A stretch of DNA of 13,279 bases, taken from assembly GCA_900299065.1 (NCBI GenBank), contig OMIJ01000295.1, positions 1 through 13,279 of the forward strand, read 5' to 3'. Below the pieces are notes generated by a model that worked only from the letters and a program-made list of their open reading frames with translations, was not told the origin of the DNA and ran no database searches. How positions within the stretch are numbered: position 1 is the first letter of the stretch; each line of letters begins with the position of its first letter. Below, one piece after another: positions 1 to 6,349 of this stretch. The position numbers and the translations under genes are program-made. This stretch comes from Hyphomicrobiales bacterium. GTDB taxonomy: Bacteria > Pseudomonadota > Alphaproteobacteria > Rhizobiales > Beijerinckiaceae.

Positions 1-32
1 CTCGTGGGCTCGGAGATGTGTATAAGAGACAG
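1..32 (+). other. Untrimmed Illumina Nextera adapter (Tn5 mosaic end)
   Basis: These bases match the 3' 32 nt of the Nextera read-2 transposase adapter. The 19-bp Tn5 mosaic end AGATGTGTATAAGAGACAG occupies 14-32. The mosaic end is the hyperactive-Tn5 recognition sequence used in library preparation, so this is a library artefact and not a natural IS50 end: no transposase gene or target duplication accompanies it. Genomic sequence starts at 33, and the left edge is a contig terminus. The identification is from memory of the kit sequence and fits exactly over the whole stretch. Confidence 0.96.
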
Positions 33-85
33 CCCTCCCGCTGAGCCTTACCCCTCCCGATAAAGCTGGAAAAGCTGCCGCAATT

Positions 86-106
86 TTGGCAAGGGTGGGC
101 TATAAT
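86..106 (+). promoter_or_regulatory. Candidate sigma-70-type promoter -10 region for hisD
   Basis: A perfect TATAAT lies at 101-106, about 45 bases before the hisD ATG. No good -35 box sits at the usual 16-18 bp distance: TTGGCA at 86-91 is only 9 bp upstream of the -10, and the properly spaced hexamer near 78-83 (CCGCAA) is poor. Transcription would start near 112-114, giving a leader of under 40 nt. The call rests mainly on the -10 match. In many rhizobia hisD is preceded by other genes, but upstream sequence is not available here. Confidence 0.4.
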
Positions 107-112
107 TCAACG

Positions 113-132
113 CCCCGTCCGGCCCCGTCCGG
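113..132 (+). repeat. 10-bp tandem direct repeat in the hisD leader
   Basis: CCCCGTCCGG is present twice, back to back, at 113-122 and 123-132. It lies between the TATAAT box and the hisD ribosome-binding site, so it would fall at the very start of the hisD mRNA. It may be a chance duplication by slippage or a binding site for a regulator; the sequence alone does not decide this. Confidence 0.6.
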
Positions 133-150
133 AGTGACCCTGGAGTTCCC

Positions 151-1445
151 ATGCCCTTGCGGCTTGATATGCGCAATCCTGATTTCGAGACGCACTTAAT
201 CCAGCTTCTGGCGATGAAGCGCGAAGTCTCCGAGGATGTCGATCAGGCGGCGCGCGCCATTCTGGCAGATGTGCAAAAGCGCGGTGATGAGGCGCTCTAT
301 GAGCTCTCCAGCAAGTTTGATCGCGTCGATCTGCGCAAACTGGGCCTGCGGGTCAGTGCGGCTGAGATCGAGGCGGCCGTCAAATCCTGTGATCAGCAGA
401 CCATTGAGGCATTGGCTTTCGCGCATCAGCGCATTGTGGCCTTTCATGAGCGCCAGCGCCCCTCTGATCTGCGCTTCACCGATGCAGCAGGCGTTGATCT
501 GGGCTGGCGCTGGAGCGCCATTGAAGCTGTTGGTCTCTATGTGCCCGGCGGTACGGCGAGCTATCCGTCCTCAGTATTAATGAATGCCGTGCCTGCCAAA
601 GTTGCTGGTGTGCCGCGCGTGGTGATGGTTGTTCCGGCTCCCGATGGTGTGATCAATCCGCTTGTGCTGGCGGCCGCCTCTCTGGCGGGTGTTGATGAGG
701 TCTATCGTGTGGGCGGCGCGCAAGCCATTGCGGCTTTGGCCTATGGCACCAAACATATTGCGCCTGTGTCTAAAATCGTTGGTCCTGGTAATGCCTATGT
801 CGCAGCGGCCAAGCGCCATGTCTTTGGCACTGTCGGCATTGATATGATCGCGGGTCCCTCAGAAGTGCTCATTCTGGCCGATCACACCGCCAATCCCGAT
901 TGGATTGCAATGGATCTTCTGGCGCAGGCCGAACATGATAGCGCCGCGCAATCCATTCTGATCACCGATGATAACAAATTGGCCAACGCCGTCGAAGCCA
1001 GCGTAACAAGCGCTTTGGCCAGTCTGTCGCGGCGCGAAATTGCTGCCGCAAGCTGGCGCGATTTTGGCGCGATCATTCTTGTGCCCTCACTCCAAGCCGC
1101 TTTGCCTCTGGTCAATTGCATTGCCGCAGAACATCTCGAAGTCATGTGCGAAATCCCGAACCCTTGGTTGCTAAAGTTCATAATGCGGGCGCCATCTTCA
1201 TCGGTCATCACACGCCCGAAGCTATTGGTGATTATGTCGGAGGCTCCAATCACGTTTTACCAACCGCGCGTTCGGCGAAATTTTCATCCGGCCTTGGCGT
1301 GCTGGATTTTATGAAGCGCACCTCCATACTCAAATGCTCGCCCGAGAGTCTGCGCGCTCTGGGCCCGTCGGCGATCACTTTGGGGGAGAATGAGGGATTG
1401 ACTGCCCACGCCCGCTCTGTTGCCATTCGCCTCAATCTGGGATGA
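151..1445 (+). CDS. hisD: Histidinol dehydrogenase, interrupted by a one-base frameshift
   Basis: HisD oxidises L-histidinol to L-histidine with two NAD+ in the last two steps of cytoplasmic histidine synthesis. Residues 1-334 read in one frame from ATG 151, which has GGAG at 142-145. The frame then breaks in the AAA run at 1151-1153, and family-typical sequence resumes one frame over (NPEPLVAKVHNAG onward) to the TGA at 1443-1445. One extra A restores a 431-residue protein, close to the usual length of about 430. Expected residues are visible: the GPSEVLI motif (235-241), zinc ligands Q259 and H262, and catalytic E327/H328. Past the break, using corrected numbering, are zinc ligands D361 and H420. 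As written, the first frame runs into unrelated residues and stops at 1314, losing two zinc ligands. This could be a sequencing or assembly error near a contig end, or a real pseudogene. It is followed 4 nt later by the UPF0262 gene. Confidence 0.93.
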
Positions 1446-1449
1446 ACTC

Positions 1450-1938
1450 ATGTCGCAAGGCGATCCATCTGCGAACAAACGCCTGATCGCTGTCACGCTC
1501 GATGAAGCCTCCATTGGTCGCGGCAATCCCGATCAGGAGCATGAGCGCAATATCGCTATTTATGATCTGATCGAGGACAATAGTTTCGAATTGCCCAGCC
1601 ATAAGTCTGGCCCCTATACTCTGCATATCGCCCTGCATGAAGCCAAACTGATTTTTGATATCAGATCCGAGCAGGGCCAGCCTTTGGCGGCGCATATTCT
1701 CTCTCTCACGCCGTTTCGCCCGTTGTTCAAAGATTATTTTATGATCTGCGAAAGCTATTATGCGGCCATTCGCACTGCAACACCAGCCCAGATCGAGGCC
1801 ATTGATATGGGACGGCGTGGCCTGCACAATGAAGGCGCGCAATTACTGCAAGAGCGCCTCAAAGGCAAAGTCACTTGCGATCGTGACACAGCGCGCCGCC
1901 TGTTCACATTGATTACAGCCTTGCACTGGAAAGGCTGA
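1450..1938 (+). CDS. UPF0262 family protein
   Basis: This 162-residue cytoplasmic protein belongs to UPF0262, a conserved alphaproteobacterial family with no known function that is often found directly after hisD. Recognisable blocks are RLIAVTLDEASIGR (11-24), HERNIAIYDLIEDNSF (31-46), LTPFRPLFKDYFMICESYY (86-104) and IEAIDMGRRGLHNEGAQLLQ (115-134). I see no signal peptide or membrane segment. ATG 1450 is preferred over the in-frame TTG at 1420 because the latter would overlap hisD and add residues outside the family pattern. The 4-nt gap to hisD suggests co-transcription and translational coupling. No function is proposed. Confidence 0.92.
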   Translation: MSQGDPSANKRLIAVTLDEASIGRGNPDQEHERNIAIYDLIEDNSFELPSHKSGPYTLHIALHEAKLIFDIRSEQGQPLAAHILSLTPFRPLFKDYFMICESYYAAIRTATPAQIEAIDMGRRGLHNEGAQLLQERLKGKVTCDRDTARRLFTLITALHWKG

Positions 1939-1972
1939 CAATGCAGGCCTTGCCTATTGCGAGTCTCTGGCC

Positions 1973-2446
1973 ATGATCAGCGATCCGGGCCAGATATCGT
2001 CTCCCCTGCGCCGCCCGCAGTCGATTTTGTTCGCCTGCTCGCAAAATGCCGTTCGCTCACCTATGGCTGAAGCCCTGGCCCGTCATTTGTTTGAACGCGA
2101 GATCTATTTTGCCTCTGCCGGGCTCAAGGCTGGCGAGCTGGATCCATTCGCTGTTACAGTGATGGATGAAATTGGCATTGATATGTCTCGCCATCGACCC
2201 AAAACCTTCGAAGAGTTAGAGGAAGATAGTTTTGATATGATCATCAGCCTCTCGGCTGAGGCACATCACCGCGCGCTGGAATTCACGCGCACTCTGGCGG
2301 TGGAGGTGGTCTATTGGCCAACCCTTGATCCCACCGCTGTTCAGGGCTCGCGCGAGCAGATCCTCGATTCCTATCGAAATGTCCGCGAGGGGCTGGATAA
2401 AAGGATCAAGCAATTGCTGGACTGGCATCCTTTTGGCAAACTTTAG
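1973..2446 (+). CDS. Low-molecular-weight phosphatase / ArsC-fold family protein
   Basis: This 157-residue protein has the low-molecular-weight tyrosine phosphatase fold, which also includes thioredoxin-type arsenate reductases. The P-loop is visible as CSQNAVRS, with nucleophile C22 and phosphate-binding R28 (C-x5-R). The expected downstream general acid fits D119 in WPTLDP, in the arrangement used by ArsC-type enzymes. Residues 1-17 form an extension ahead of the first beta strand (SILFAC). It follows the UPF0262 gene by 34 nt on the same strand, the usual rhizobial order. Arsenate reduction is not indicated by any arsenic gene nearby, and a protein phosphatase role is equally possible. The substrate cannot be told from sequence. 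Confidence 0.88.
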   Translation: MISDPGQISSPLRRPQSILFACSQNAVRSPMAEALARHLFEREIYFASAGLKAGELDPFAVTVMDEIGIDMSRHRPKTFEELEEDSFDMIISLSAEAHHRALEFTRTLAVEVVYWPTLDPTAVQGSREQILDSYRNVREGLDKRIKQLLDWHPFGKL

Positions 2447-2522
2447 CACCCGCTGAGGCAAGACCAGCTTGCTCCCCGGCCGCAGCCCCCCTACAAGGCG
2501 CAAAAGCAATCAGGTAGATCAG

Positions 2523-4034
2523 ATGAGTGACGAGATAAACAAATCCAATACAGTCAAAGCCCGCCTGCCGCGCGGCCTGGCCGATCGCGGCCCCGCCGAA
2601 CTTGCCGCCACTCATCGCATGATGAATGCGATTCGCGAGTCTTACGAACTGCATGGCTTTGAAGCTGTCGAGACACCTTTCATCGAATATACCGAAACGC
2701 TGGGCAAGTTTTTGCCCGATCTTGATCGTCCCAATGAAGGCGTTTTTTCCTTTCAGGATGATGATGAGCAATGGCTCAGTCTGCGTTATGATCTCACCGC
2801 GCCGCTGGCGCGTTATGTTGCCGAACATTTCGATAAATTGCCCAAACCCTATCGCTCTTATCGCTCGGGCTTTGTCTTTCGCAATGAAAAGCCCGGCCCT
2901 GGCCGCTTCCGGCAATTCATGCAATTTGATGCCGACACCGTCGGCTCGGCCTCTGTAGCTGCAGATGCTGAAATCTGCATGATGGCGTCGCATACAATTG
3001 AAAAACTCGGCGTCAAACGCGGTGAGTATGTGATCAAGGTCAATAATCGCAAAGTGCTTGATGGTGTGCTCGAGGCTGCCGGACTTTCTGGAGAGGGCCG
3101 CGCAGCGCAAAAGCTGATTGTTCTGCGCGCGATCGATAAACTCGATCGTCTGGGCACAGATGGTGTGCGTTTGCTTTTGGGCCCTGGTCGCAAAGATGAA
3201 TCAGGTGATTTCACCAAGGGAGCGGATCTCTCAAGTGCTGCTATTGATAGGATTTTAGATTTCACCGCCGCCCGTGCATCAGATAATCGCATCACCATTG
3301 ATAATCTTGCCAAGGCAGTAGGCTCTTCTATGCAAGGACAGGAAGGCGTCGCTGAATTGGCTGAAATGGTCCGCCTGTTTGAGGCCTCCGGCTATGGCGA
3401 TGGCCGCATTGTCATCGATCCCTCAGTCGTGCGTGGGCTCGAATATTATACCGGCCCCGTCTATGAGGCTGAACTCACCTTTGAGGTCAAGGATGAGCAT
3501 GGTCGCCCCGTGCGCTTTGGCTCTGTGGGAGGCGGGGGCCGCTATGATGGTCTGGTCGCGCGCTTTCGCGGCGAGCCCGTGCCTGCAACGGGTTTCTCTA
3601 TTGGTGTCTCGCGTCTGCTATCGGCGCTGCGTTTGATCAATTCACCTATTGTGACGGGGGAGGCCATGAAAGGCCCCGTCGTTGTGCTGGTGATGGATCA
3701 ATCCGAGATTGCGCGCTATCAAACTTTTGTTGCCCAATTGCGCAATGCCGGTATCCGTGCCGAGCTTTATCTGGGATCAGCGGGCATGAATGCCCAGCTC
3801 AAATATGCCGATAAGCGCGGCTCTGTATGTGCCATTATTCAAGGCTCGAATGAACGCGACAAAGGCGAGATCATCATCAAGGATCTGATTGCGGGTGCTC
3901 AAGTGGCCGCTGCGGCAAAGGATATGGATCGCAATGAATATCTTGCGCTCAAAGCACGAGCGCAATTTGCCGTTGCAGAAACGGGCCTGCTGGCATCTGT
4001 CAACGAGGTTTTAGCGCGCTACGAGAGCTGGTGA
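2523..4034 (+). CDS. hisS: Histidyl-tRNA synthetase, alphaproteobacterial type
   Basis: HisRS is a cytoplasmic class II enzyme that charges tRNA-His in two ATP-dependent steps. The 503-residue product shows motif 2 at 114-136 (RSGFVFRNEKPGPGRFRQF, then MQFD), the histidine-specific GLEYYTG at 305-311, GGGGRYDG at 336-343, and motif 3 around 355-369 (ATGFSIGVSRLLSAL). The C-terminal anticodon-binding domain runs from about 395 to the end. The motif 2 loop N-E-K-P-G-P-G-R is the divergent alphaproteobacterial form rather than the E. coli-like R-P-Q form. ATG 2523 is preferred to the in-frame TTG 2469, because the 18 extra residues do not look like family sequence and an AGG lies at 2512-2514. 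It is longer than the 420-430 residues of most bacterial HisRS, as expected for this clade. hisZ and hisG do not follow it. Confidence 0.96.
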   Translation: MSDEINKSNTVKARLPRGLADRGPAELAATHRMMNAIRESYELHGFEAVETPFIEYTETLGKFLPDLDRPNEGVFSFQDDDEQWLSLRYDLTAPLARYVAEHFDKLPKPYRSYRSGFVFRNEKPGPGRFRQFMQFDADTVGSASVAADAEICMMASHTIEKLGVKRGEYVIKVNNRKVLDGVLEAAGLSGEGRAAQKLIVLRAIDKLDRLGTDGVRLLLGPGRKDESGDFTKGADLSSAAIDRILDFTAARASDNRITIDNLAKAVGSSMQGQEGVAELAEMVRLFEASGYGDGRIVIDPSVVRGLEYYTGPVYEAELTFEVKDEHGRPVRFGSVGGGGRYDGLVARFRGEPVPATGFSIGVSRLLSALRLINSPIVTGEAMKGPVVVLVMDQSEIARYQTFVAQLRNAGIRAELYLGSAGMNAQLKYADKRGSVCAIIQGSNERDKGEIIIKDLIAGAQVAAAAKDMDRNEYLALKARAQFAVAETGLLASVNEVLARYESW

Positions 4035-4065
4035 TCTCAATAGCGGGACCAGGGGAGAGGATGTC

Positions 4066-4578
4066 ATGAGCAACGACTGGAAGCCTACACCCATTCGCCG
4101 CGTGATTACGGGCCATACGGATGAGGGGGTTGCGACTGTCATCATTGATGATGTGGCGCAGAATGTGAAATCCTCGCGGCCCAATCAATATTCCACACTC
4201 ATGTGGTGCACGGATTCAGCACCTGCGCAAATGCCCCTTGGACGTAATGCCGAAGACATGGGCAATCGCAAATTGGGCACTTATCCCCCCGTCAATGGCA
4301 CAAGATTTATGATAGCCGAATATCCGCCGGGAAATCATCCGCGCCGTCATCGCACCGAGACCATTGATTACATCGTCGTTCTGTCCGGCGAGATTGATAT
4401 GCTGCTCGACCAGGGCGAGATGGTCACATTGAAAACCGGTGATGTGATGGTGCAGCGCGGCACTTATCATGCGTGGATTAATCGCGGTTCCATTCCCTGT
4501 CGCATGGTTTTTGTGCTGGTTGATGCCGAGCCTCTGGGGCTGGGCGAGCCCTTGCAGCGCGATCTGCCGCATGGCTGA
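4066..4578 (+). CDS. Single-domain cupin protein
   Basis: This 170-residue cytoplasmic protein carries one cupin barrel in its C-terminal half (about 78-155). Cupin motif 1 appears as HPRRHRTETIDYIVVLSGE (91-109), with H95 the likeliest metal ligand. Motif 2 is GDVMVQRGTYHAWINRG (125-141), with H135 and N139 in the usual places. The variant HRTxxIDY motif with VQRGTxHAW is typical of small cupins found near catabolic genes in proteobacteria; their substrates are mostly unknown. The start is supported by a strong purine tract (AGGGGAGAGG, 4051-4060) six bases before ATG 4066. It lies 31 nt after hisS and may be read through from it, but its role fits better with the catabolic genes downstream. 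It could be a dioxygenase, isomerase or ligand-binding protein. Confidence 0.85.
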   Translation: MSNDWKPTPIRRVITGHTDEGVATVIIDDVAQNVKSSRPNQYSTLMWCTDSAPAQMPLGRNAEDMGNRKLGTYPPVNGTRFMIAEYPPGNHPRRHRTETIDYIVVLSGEIDMLLDQGEMVTLKTGDVMVQRGTYHAWINRGSIPCRMVFVLVDAEPLGLGEPLQRDLPHG

Positions 4579-4676
4579 TCACAGGGCTTGAGTGTGCTTG
4601 ACCTGATCGATAGTGCGCATTAGCGATAAGCAAAACTGCGCTCCGAATAGTTGACCAGTAAACCAAATGATAAACA

Positions 4677-4693
4677 GCCATGTTGATCATGGC
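4677..4693 (+). repeat. Short inverted repeat just upstream of the TctC gene RBS
   Basis: GCCATG (4677-4682) and CATGGC (4688-4693) are perfect inverted repeats around TTGAT. They end two bases before the GGGAGA ribosome-binding site of the binding-protein gene. They could form a 6-bp hairpin next to the RBS, but a stem this short may be chance. Confidence 0.3.
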
Positions 4694-4705
4694 CGGGAGA
4701 GATCA

Positions 4706-5737
4706 ATGACATCCATTTTGCATAAATTGAAGGTCATCTTCATACTTCTTGGGATGTTTGGAGCTGCCGCACTGACGCCGGCCATGGCGCAGCAATCGGT
4801 GGCGGATTTTTATCGCGGCAAGACGGTGGAATTCATCATCGGCTATCCGCCGGGTGCGGGCTTTGATCTTTACGGCCGCATATTGTCCCAATTTATCGGG
4901 CGGCATATTCCCGGCACCCCGAATGTCGTTGCCAAAAACATGCCTGGCGCAGCAAGCCTTACGGGGCTGCGCTATATCGCCCAGCAAGCCTCCAAGGACG
5001 GTTTGACGCTGGGCATTTTCAATCCCACTCTGGTCAATCTCTCCGTGCTTGAGCCCAAACAGGTCGACATTGATTTTGCCAGCCTAACCTGGCTTGGCAA
5101 TATGTCCAATGACACCAAGGTTTGCTTCTCCTGGCGCTCTACGGGCGTGCTGACTGCTGATGACATCAAGGCCAAATCCCTGATCATTGGCGGCACATCG
5201 CAAGGCGCCGGCTTTGTCTATGGCTCAATTCTCAAGGCCATTTTCGGAGATCATATCAAAGTCGTTCTGGGCTACCCGTCCAATAGTGACGTCTGGCTTG
5301 CCCTTGAGCGTGGTGAAGCGCAGGGCAATTGCACGGGCTGGGGGGTTATACCCTCCATGCGTCCTGAGTGGATCACCAGCAACAAGCTTAGCGTTTTCGT
5401 TCAATTTGCCAAAAAGCCCAGCCCGCTTCTGCCTAACGTGCCGCTCATTTATGATATGGGCATTTCGGAAGAGATGAAAGCCGCGATCAGCTTTCTGACC
5501 CTCTCAGATAGCTTCACGCGCCCCATTATTGCCCCGCCCGGCCTGCCGGCGGATCGCGCCAAAGCTTTGCGTGAGGCTTTTGAAAAGACAATGAAAGACC
5601 CCGATTTCCTCGAACAGGCCAAGAAGTCCAATCTGGAAATAGACCCGATGGATGCGCAAACCCTGGCCAATCTGGTCGAAGATATCCGAAAAACCCCCAA
5701 ATCTGCGGTGGAACTGGCCAAAAAACTGTCTGAATAA
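4706..5737 (+). CDS. Periplasmic TctC/Bug-family solute-binding protein
   Basis: This 343-residue protein belongs to the tripartite tricarboxylate transporter receptor (TctC/Bug) family, which captures carboxylates and aromatic acids in the periplasm. A Sec signal peptide is clear: K6-K9 positive region, hydrophobic stretch about 10-24, cleavage after AMA at 26-28. The mature protein begins near QQSVADFYRGKTVEFIIGYPPGAG; the last part is this subfamily's version of the family's ligand-loop signature. C140 and C209 could form a disulfide. ATG 4706 is chosen over the upstream in-frame start at 4667 because GGGAGA (4695-4700) precedes it and the signal peptide then begins normally. No TctA or TctB membrane gene is in the window, so it is an orphan receptor here, which is common for this family. 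The ligand is unknown; nearby genes hint at an aromatic or N-heterocyclic acid. Confidence 0.9.
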   Translation: MTSILHKLKVIFILLGMFGAAALTPAMAQQSVADFYRGKTVEFIIGYPPGAGFDLYGRILSQFIGRHIPGTPNVVAKNMPGAASLTGLRYIAQQASKDGLTLGIFNPTLVNLSVLEPKQVDIDFASLTWLGNMSNDTKVCFSWRSTGVLTADDIKAKSLIIGGTSQGAGFVYGSILKAIFGDHIKVVLGYPSNSDVWLALERGEAQGNCTGWGVIPSMRPEWITSNKLSVFVQFAKKPSPLLPNVPLIYDMGISEEMKAAISFLTLSDSFTRPIIAPPGLPADRAKALREAFEKTMKDPDFLEQAKKSNLEIDPMDAQTLANLVEDIRKTPKSAVELAKKLSE

Positions 5738-5785
5738 GGCACTTTTGAGGGTGATGGCTGTCCTTAAGAATCTTTCTCAGCACGA

Positions 5786-5814
5786 TTGACAAAGCCCCGC
5801 TATGTCCTCAGATT
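5786..5814 (+). promoter_or_regulatory. Candidate promoter for the molybdenum hydroxylase operon
   Basis: A perfect TTGACA -35 hexamer lies at 5786-5791. At 17 bp spacing the -10 position reads CAGATT (5809-5814), and at 16 bp TCAGAT; both are weak matches. Transcription would begin near 5820, placing the inverted repeat at 5835-5858 inside the leader. A strong -35 with a loose -10 is common in alphaproteobacteria, but this remains a pattern match. Confidence 0.35.
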
Positions 5815-5834
5815 CAAGCTCTAGTTCTGGTGAG

Positions 5835-5858
5835 ATTCAGGGCCTCGCCGCCCTGAAT
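5835..5858. promoter_or_regulatory. Perfect 9-bp inverted repeat in the hydroxylase operon leader
   Basis: ATTCAGGGC (5835-5843) and GCCCTGAAT (5850-5858) are exact inverted repeats separated by six bases (CTCGCC). The site ends 32 bases before the ATG of the [2Fe-2S] subunit gene. No T-run follows on either strand, so it is not a standard intrinsic terminator. Its symmetry and place downstream of a TTGACA box fit a repressor operator or a leader hairpin. No regulator gene lies nearby to assign to it. Confidence 0.6.
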
Positions 5859-5890
5859 GCCAATTGCAATGGAAACGCTTCGAGGCCCTC

Positions 5891-6346
5891 ATGACCGCTC
5901 TCAAGGTAAACGGCCGCACGCACCAGCTCAACGTAGCTGATGATGTGCCTCTGCTCTACGCTCTGCGCAATGATTTGAAGTTGAATGGCCCCAAATATGG
6001 CTGCGGCTTGTCGCAATGCGGCGCCTGCACAGTCATCATTGATGGACAGGCTGTTCGCTCCTGCGTCACTTCGGTTGGCGCTGTTGTTGGGCAGGAAATC
6101 ATAACACTCGAAGGTCTGGGTGATGAAAAGAACCCGAGCAAATTGCAAAAGGCCTTCATCGAGGAACAGGCCGCCCAGTGTGGTTATTGCATGAATGGCA
6201 TGATCATGCGTTCCAAGGTTCTTCTCGACAACAACCCCAAGCCGACCGATGGTGAAATCCGCCAGGCGCTCGATGGCAATCTGTGCCGTTGCGGCGTCCA
6301 CAATCGTGTCGTCCGCGCCGTGCTGCGCGCTTCGCAGGAGGCTTGA
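5891..6346 (+). CDS. [2Fe-2S] small subunit of a molybdenum hydroxylase
   Basis: This 151-residue protein is the iron-sulfur subunit of a xanthine oxidase-family enzyme (IorA/CoxS/NdhS type). It relays electrons from the Mo site. The plant-ferredoxin-like cluster is held by C38, C43, C46 and C58 (C-x4-C-x2-C-x11-C). The second, helical cluster is held by C97, C100, C132 and C134 (CGYC and CRC). All eight ligands are present and the length is normal. It has no signal peptide, although its partner has a Tat signal, so it probably crosses the membrane as a folded passenger. ATG 5891 is preferred over an in-frame TTG at 5864: GAGG (5882-5885) precedes it and the protein then starts at the first ferredoxin strand. 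The stop is three bases before the large-subunit ATG, so the two are one operon. Confidence 0.95.
   Translation: MTALKVNGRTHQLNVADDVPLLYALRNDLKLNGPKYGCGLSQCGACTVIIDGQAVRSCVTSVGAVVGQEIITLEGLGDEKNPSKLQKAFIEEQAAQCGYCMNGMIMRSKVLLDNNPKPTDGEIRQALDGNLCRCGVHNRVVRAVLRASQEA
6336..6341 (+). promoter_or_regulatory. Strong ribosome-binding site for the large subunit, inside the small-subunit gene
   Basis: AGGAGG sits eight bases before ATG 6350 and within the last codons of the [2Fe-2S] subunit gene. It fixes the large-subunit start, and with the 3-nt intergenic gap it suggests coupled synthesis of the two subunits. Confidence 0.8.
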
Positions 6347-6349
6347 TCC

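Noticed and set aside
14..32. A natural Tn5/IS50 transposon end
   Set aside because: It is the engineered mosaic end joined to the rest of the Nextera adapter, at the very edge of the contig and with no transposase gene.
1973..2446. Dedicated arsenate reductase in an arsenic-resistance operon
   Set aside because: The fold and C-x5-R loop fit, but no arsR, arsB, acr3 or arsH is present, and the hisD-linked gene is a housekeeping neighbour in rhizobia.
2458..2472. Hairpin GCAAG/CTTGC after the phosphatase-like gene as a terminator
   Set aside because: The stem is only 5 bp and no T-run follows on the plus strand.
2406..3110. Minus-strand open frame of 234 codons opposite hisS
   Set aside because: It overlaps the conserved catalytic core of hisS and has no recognisable motif, so it is a shadow frame.
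4598..4656. Two TTGACC boxes (4598-4603 and 4651-4656) as promoters for the TctC gene
   Set aside because: The hexamers at usual -10 spacing are TAGCGA and ACAGCC, which match poorly. A promoter probably lies in this 127-base region, but I cannot place it.
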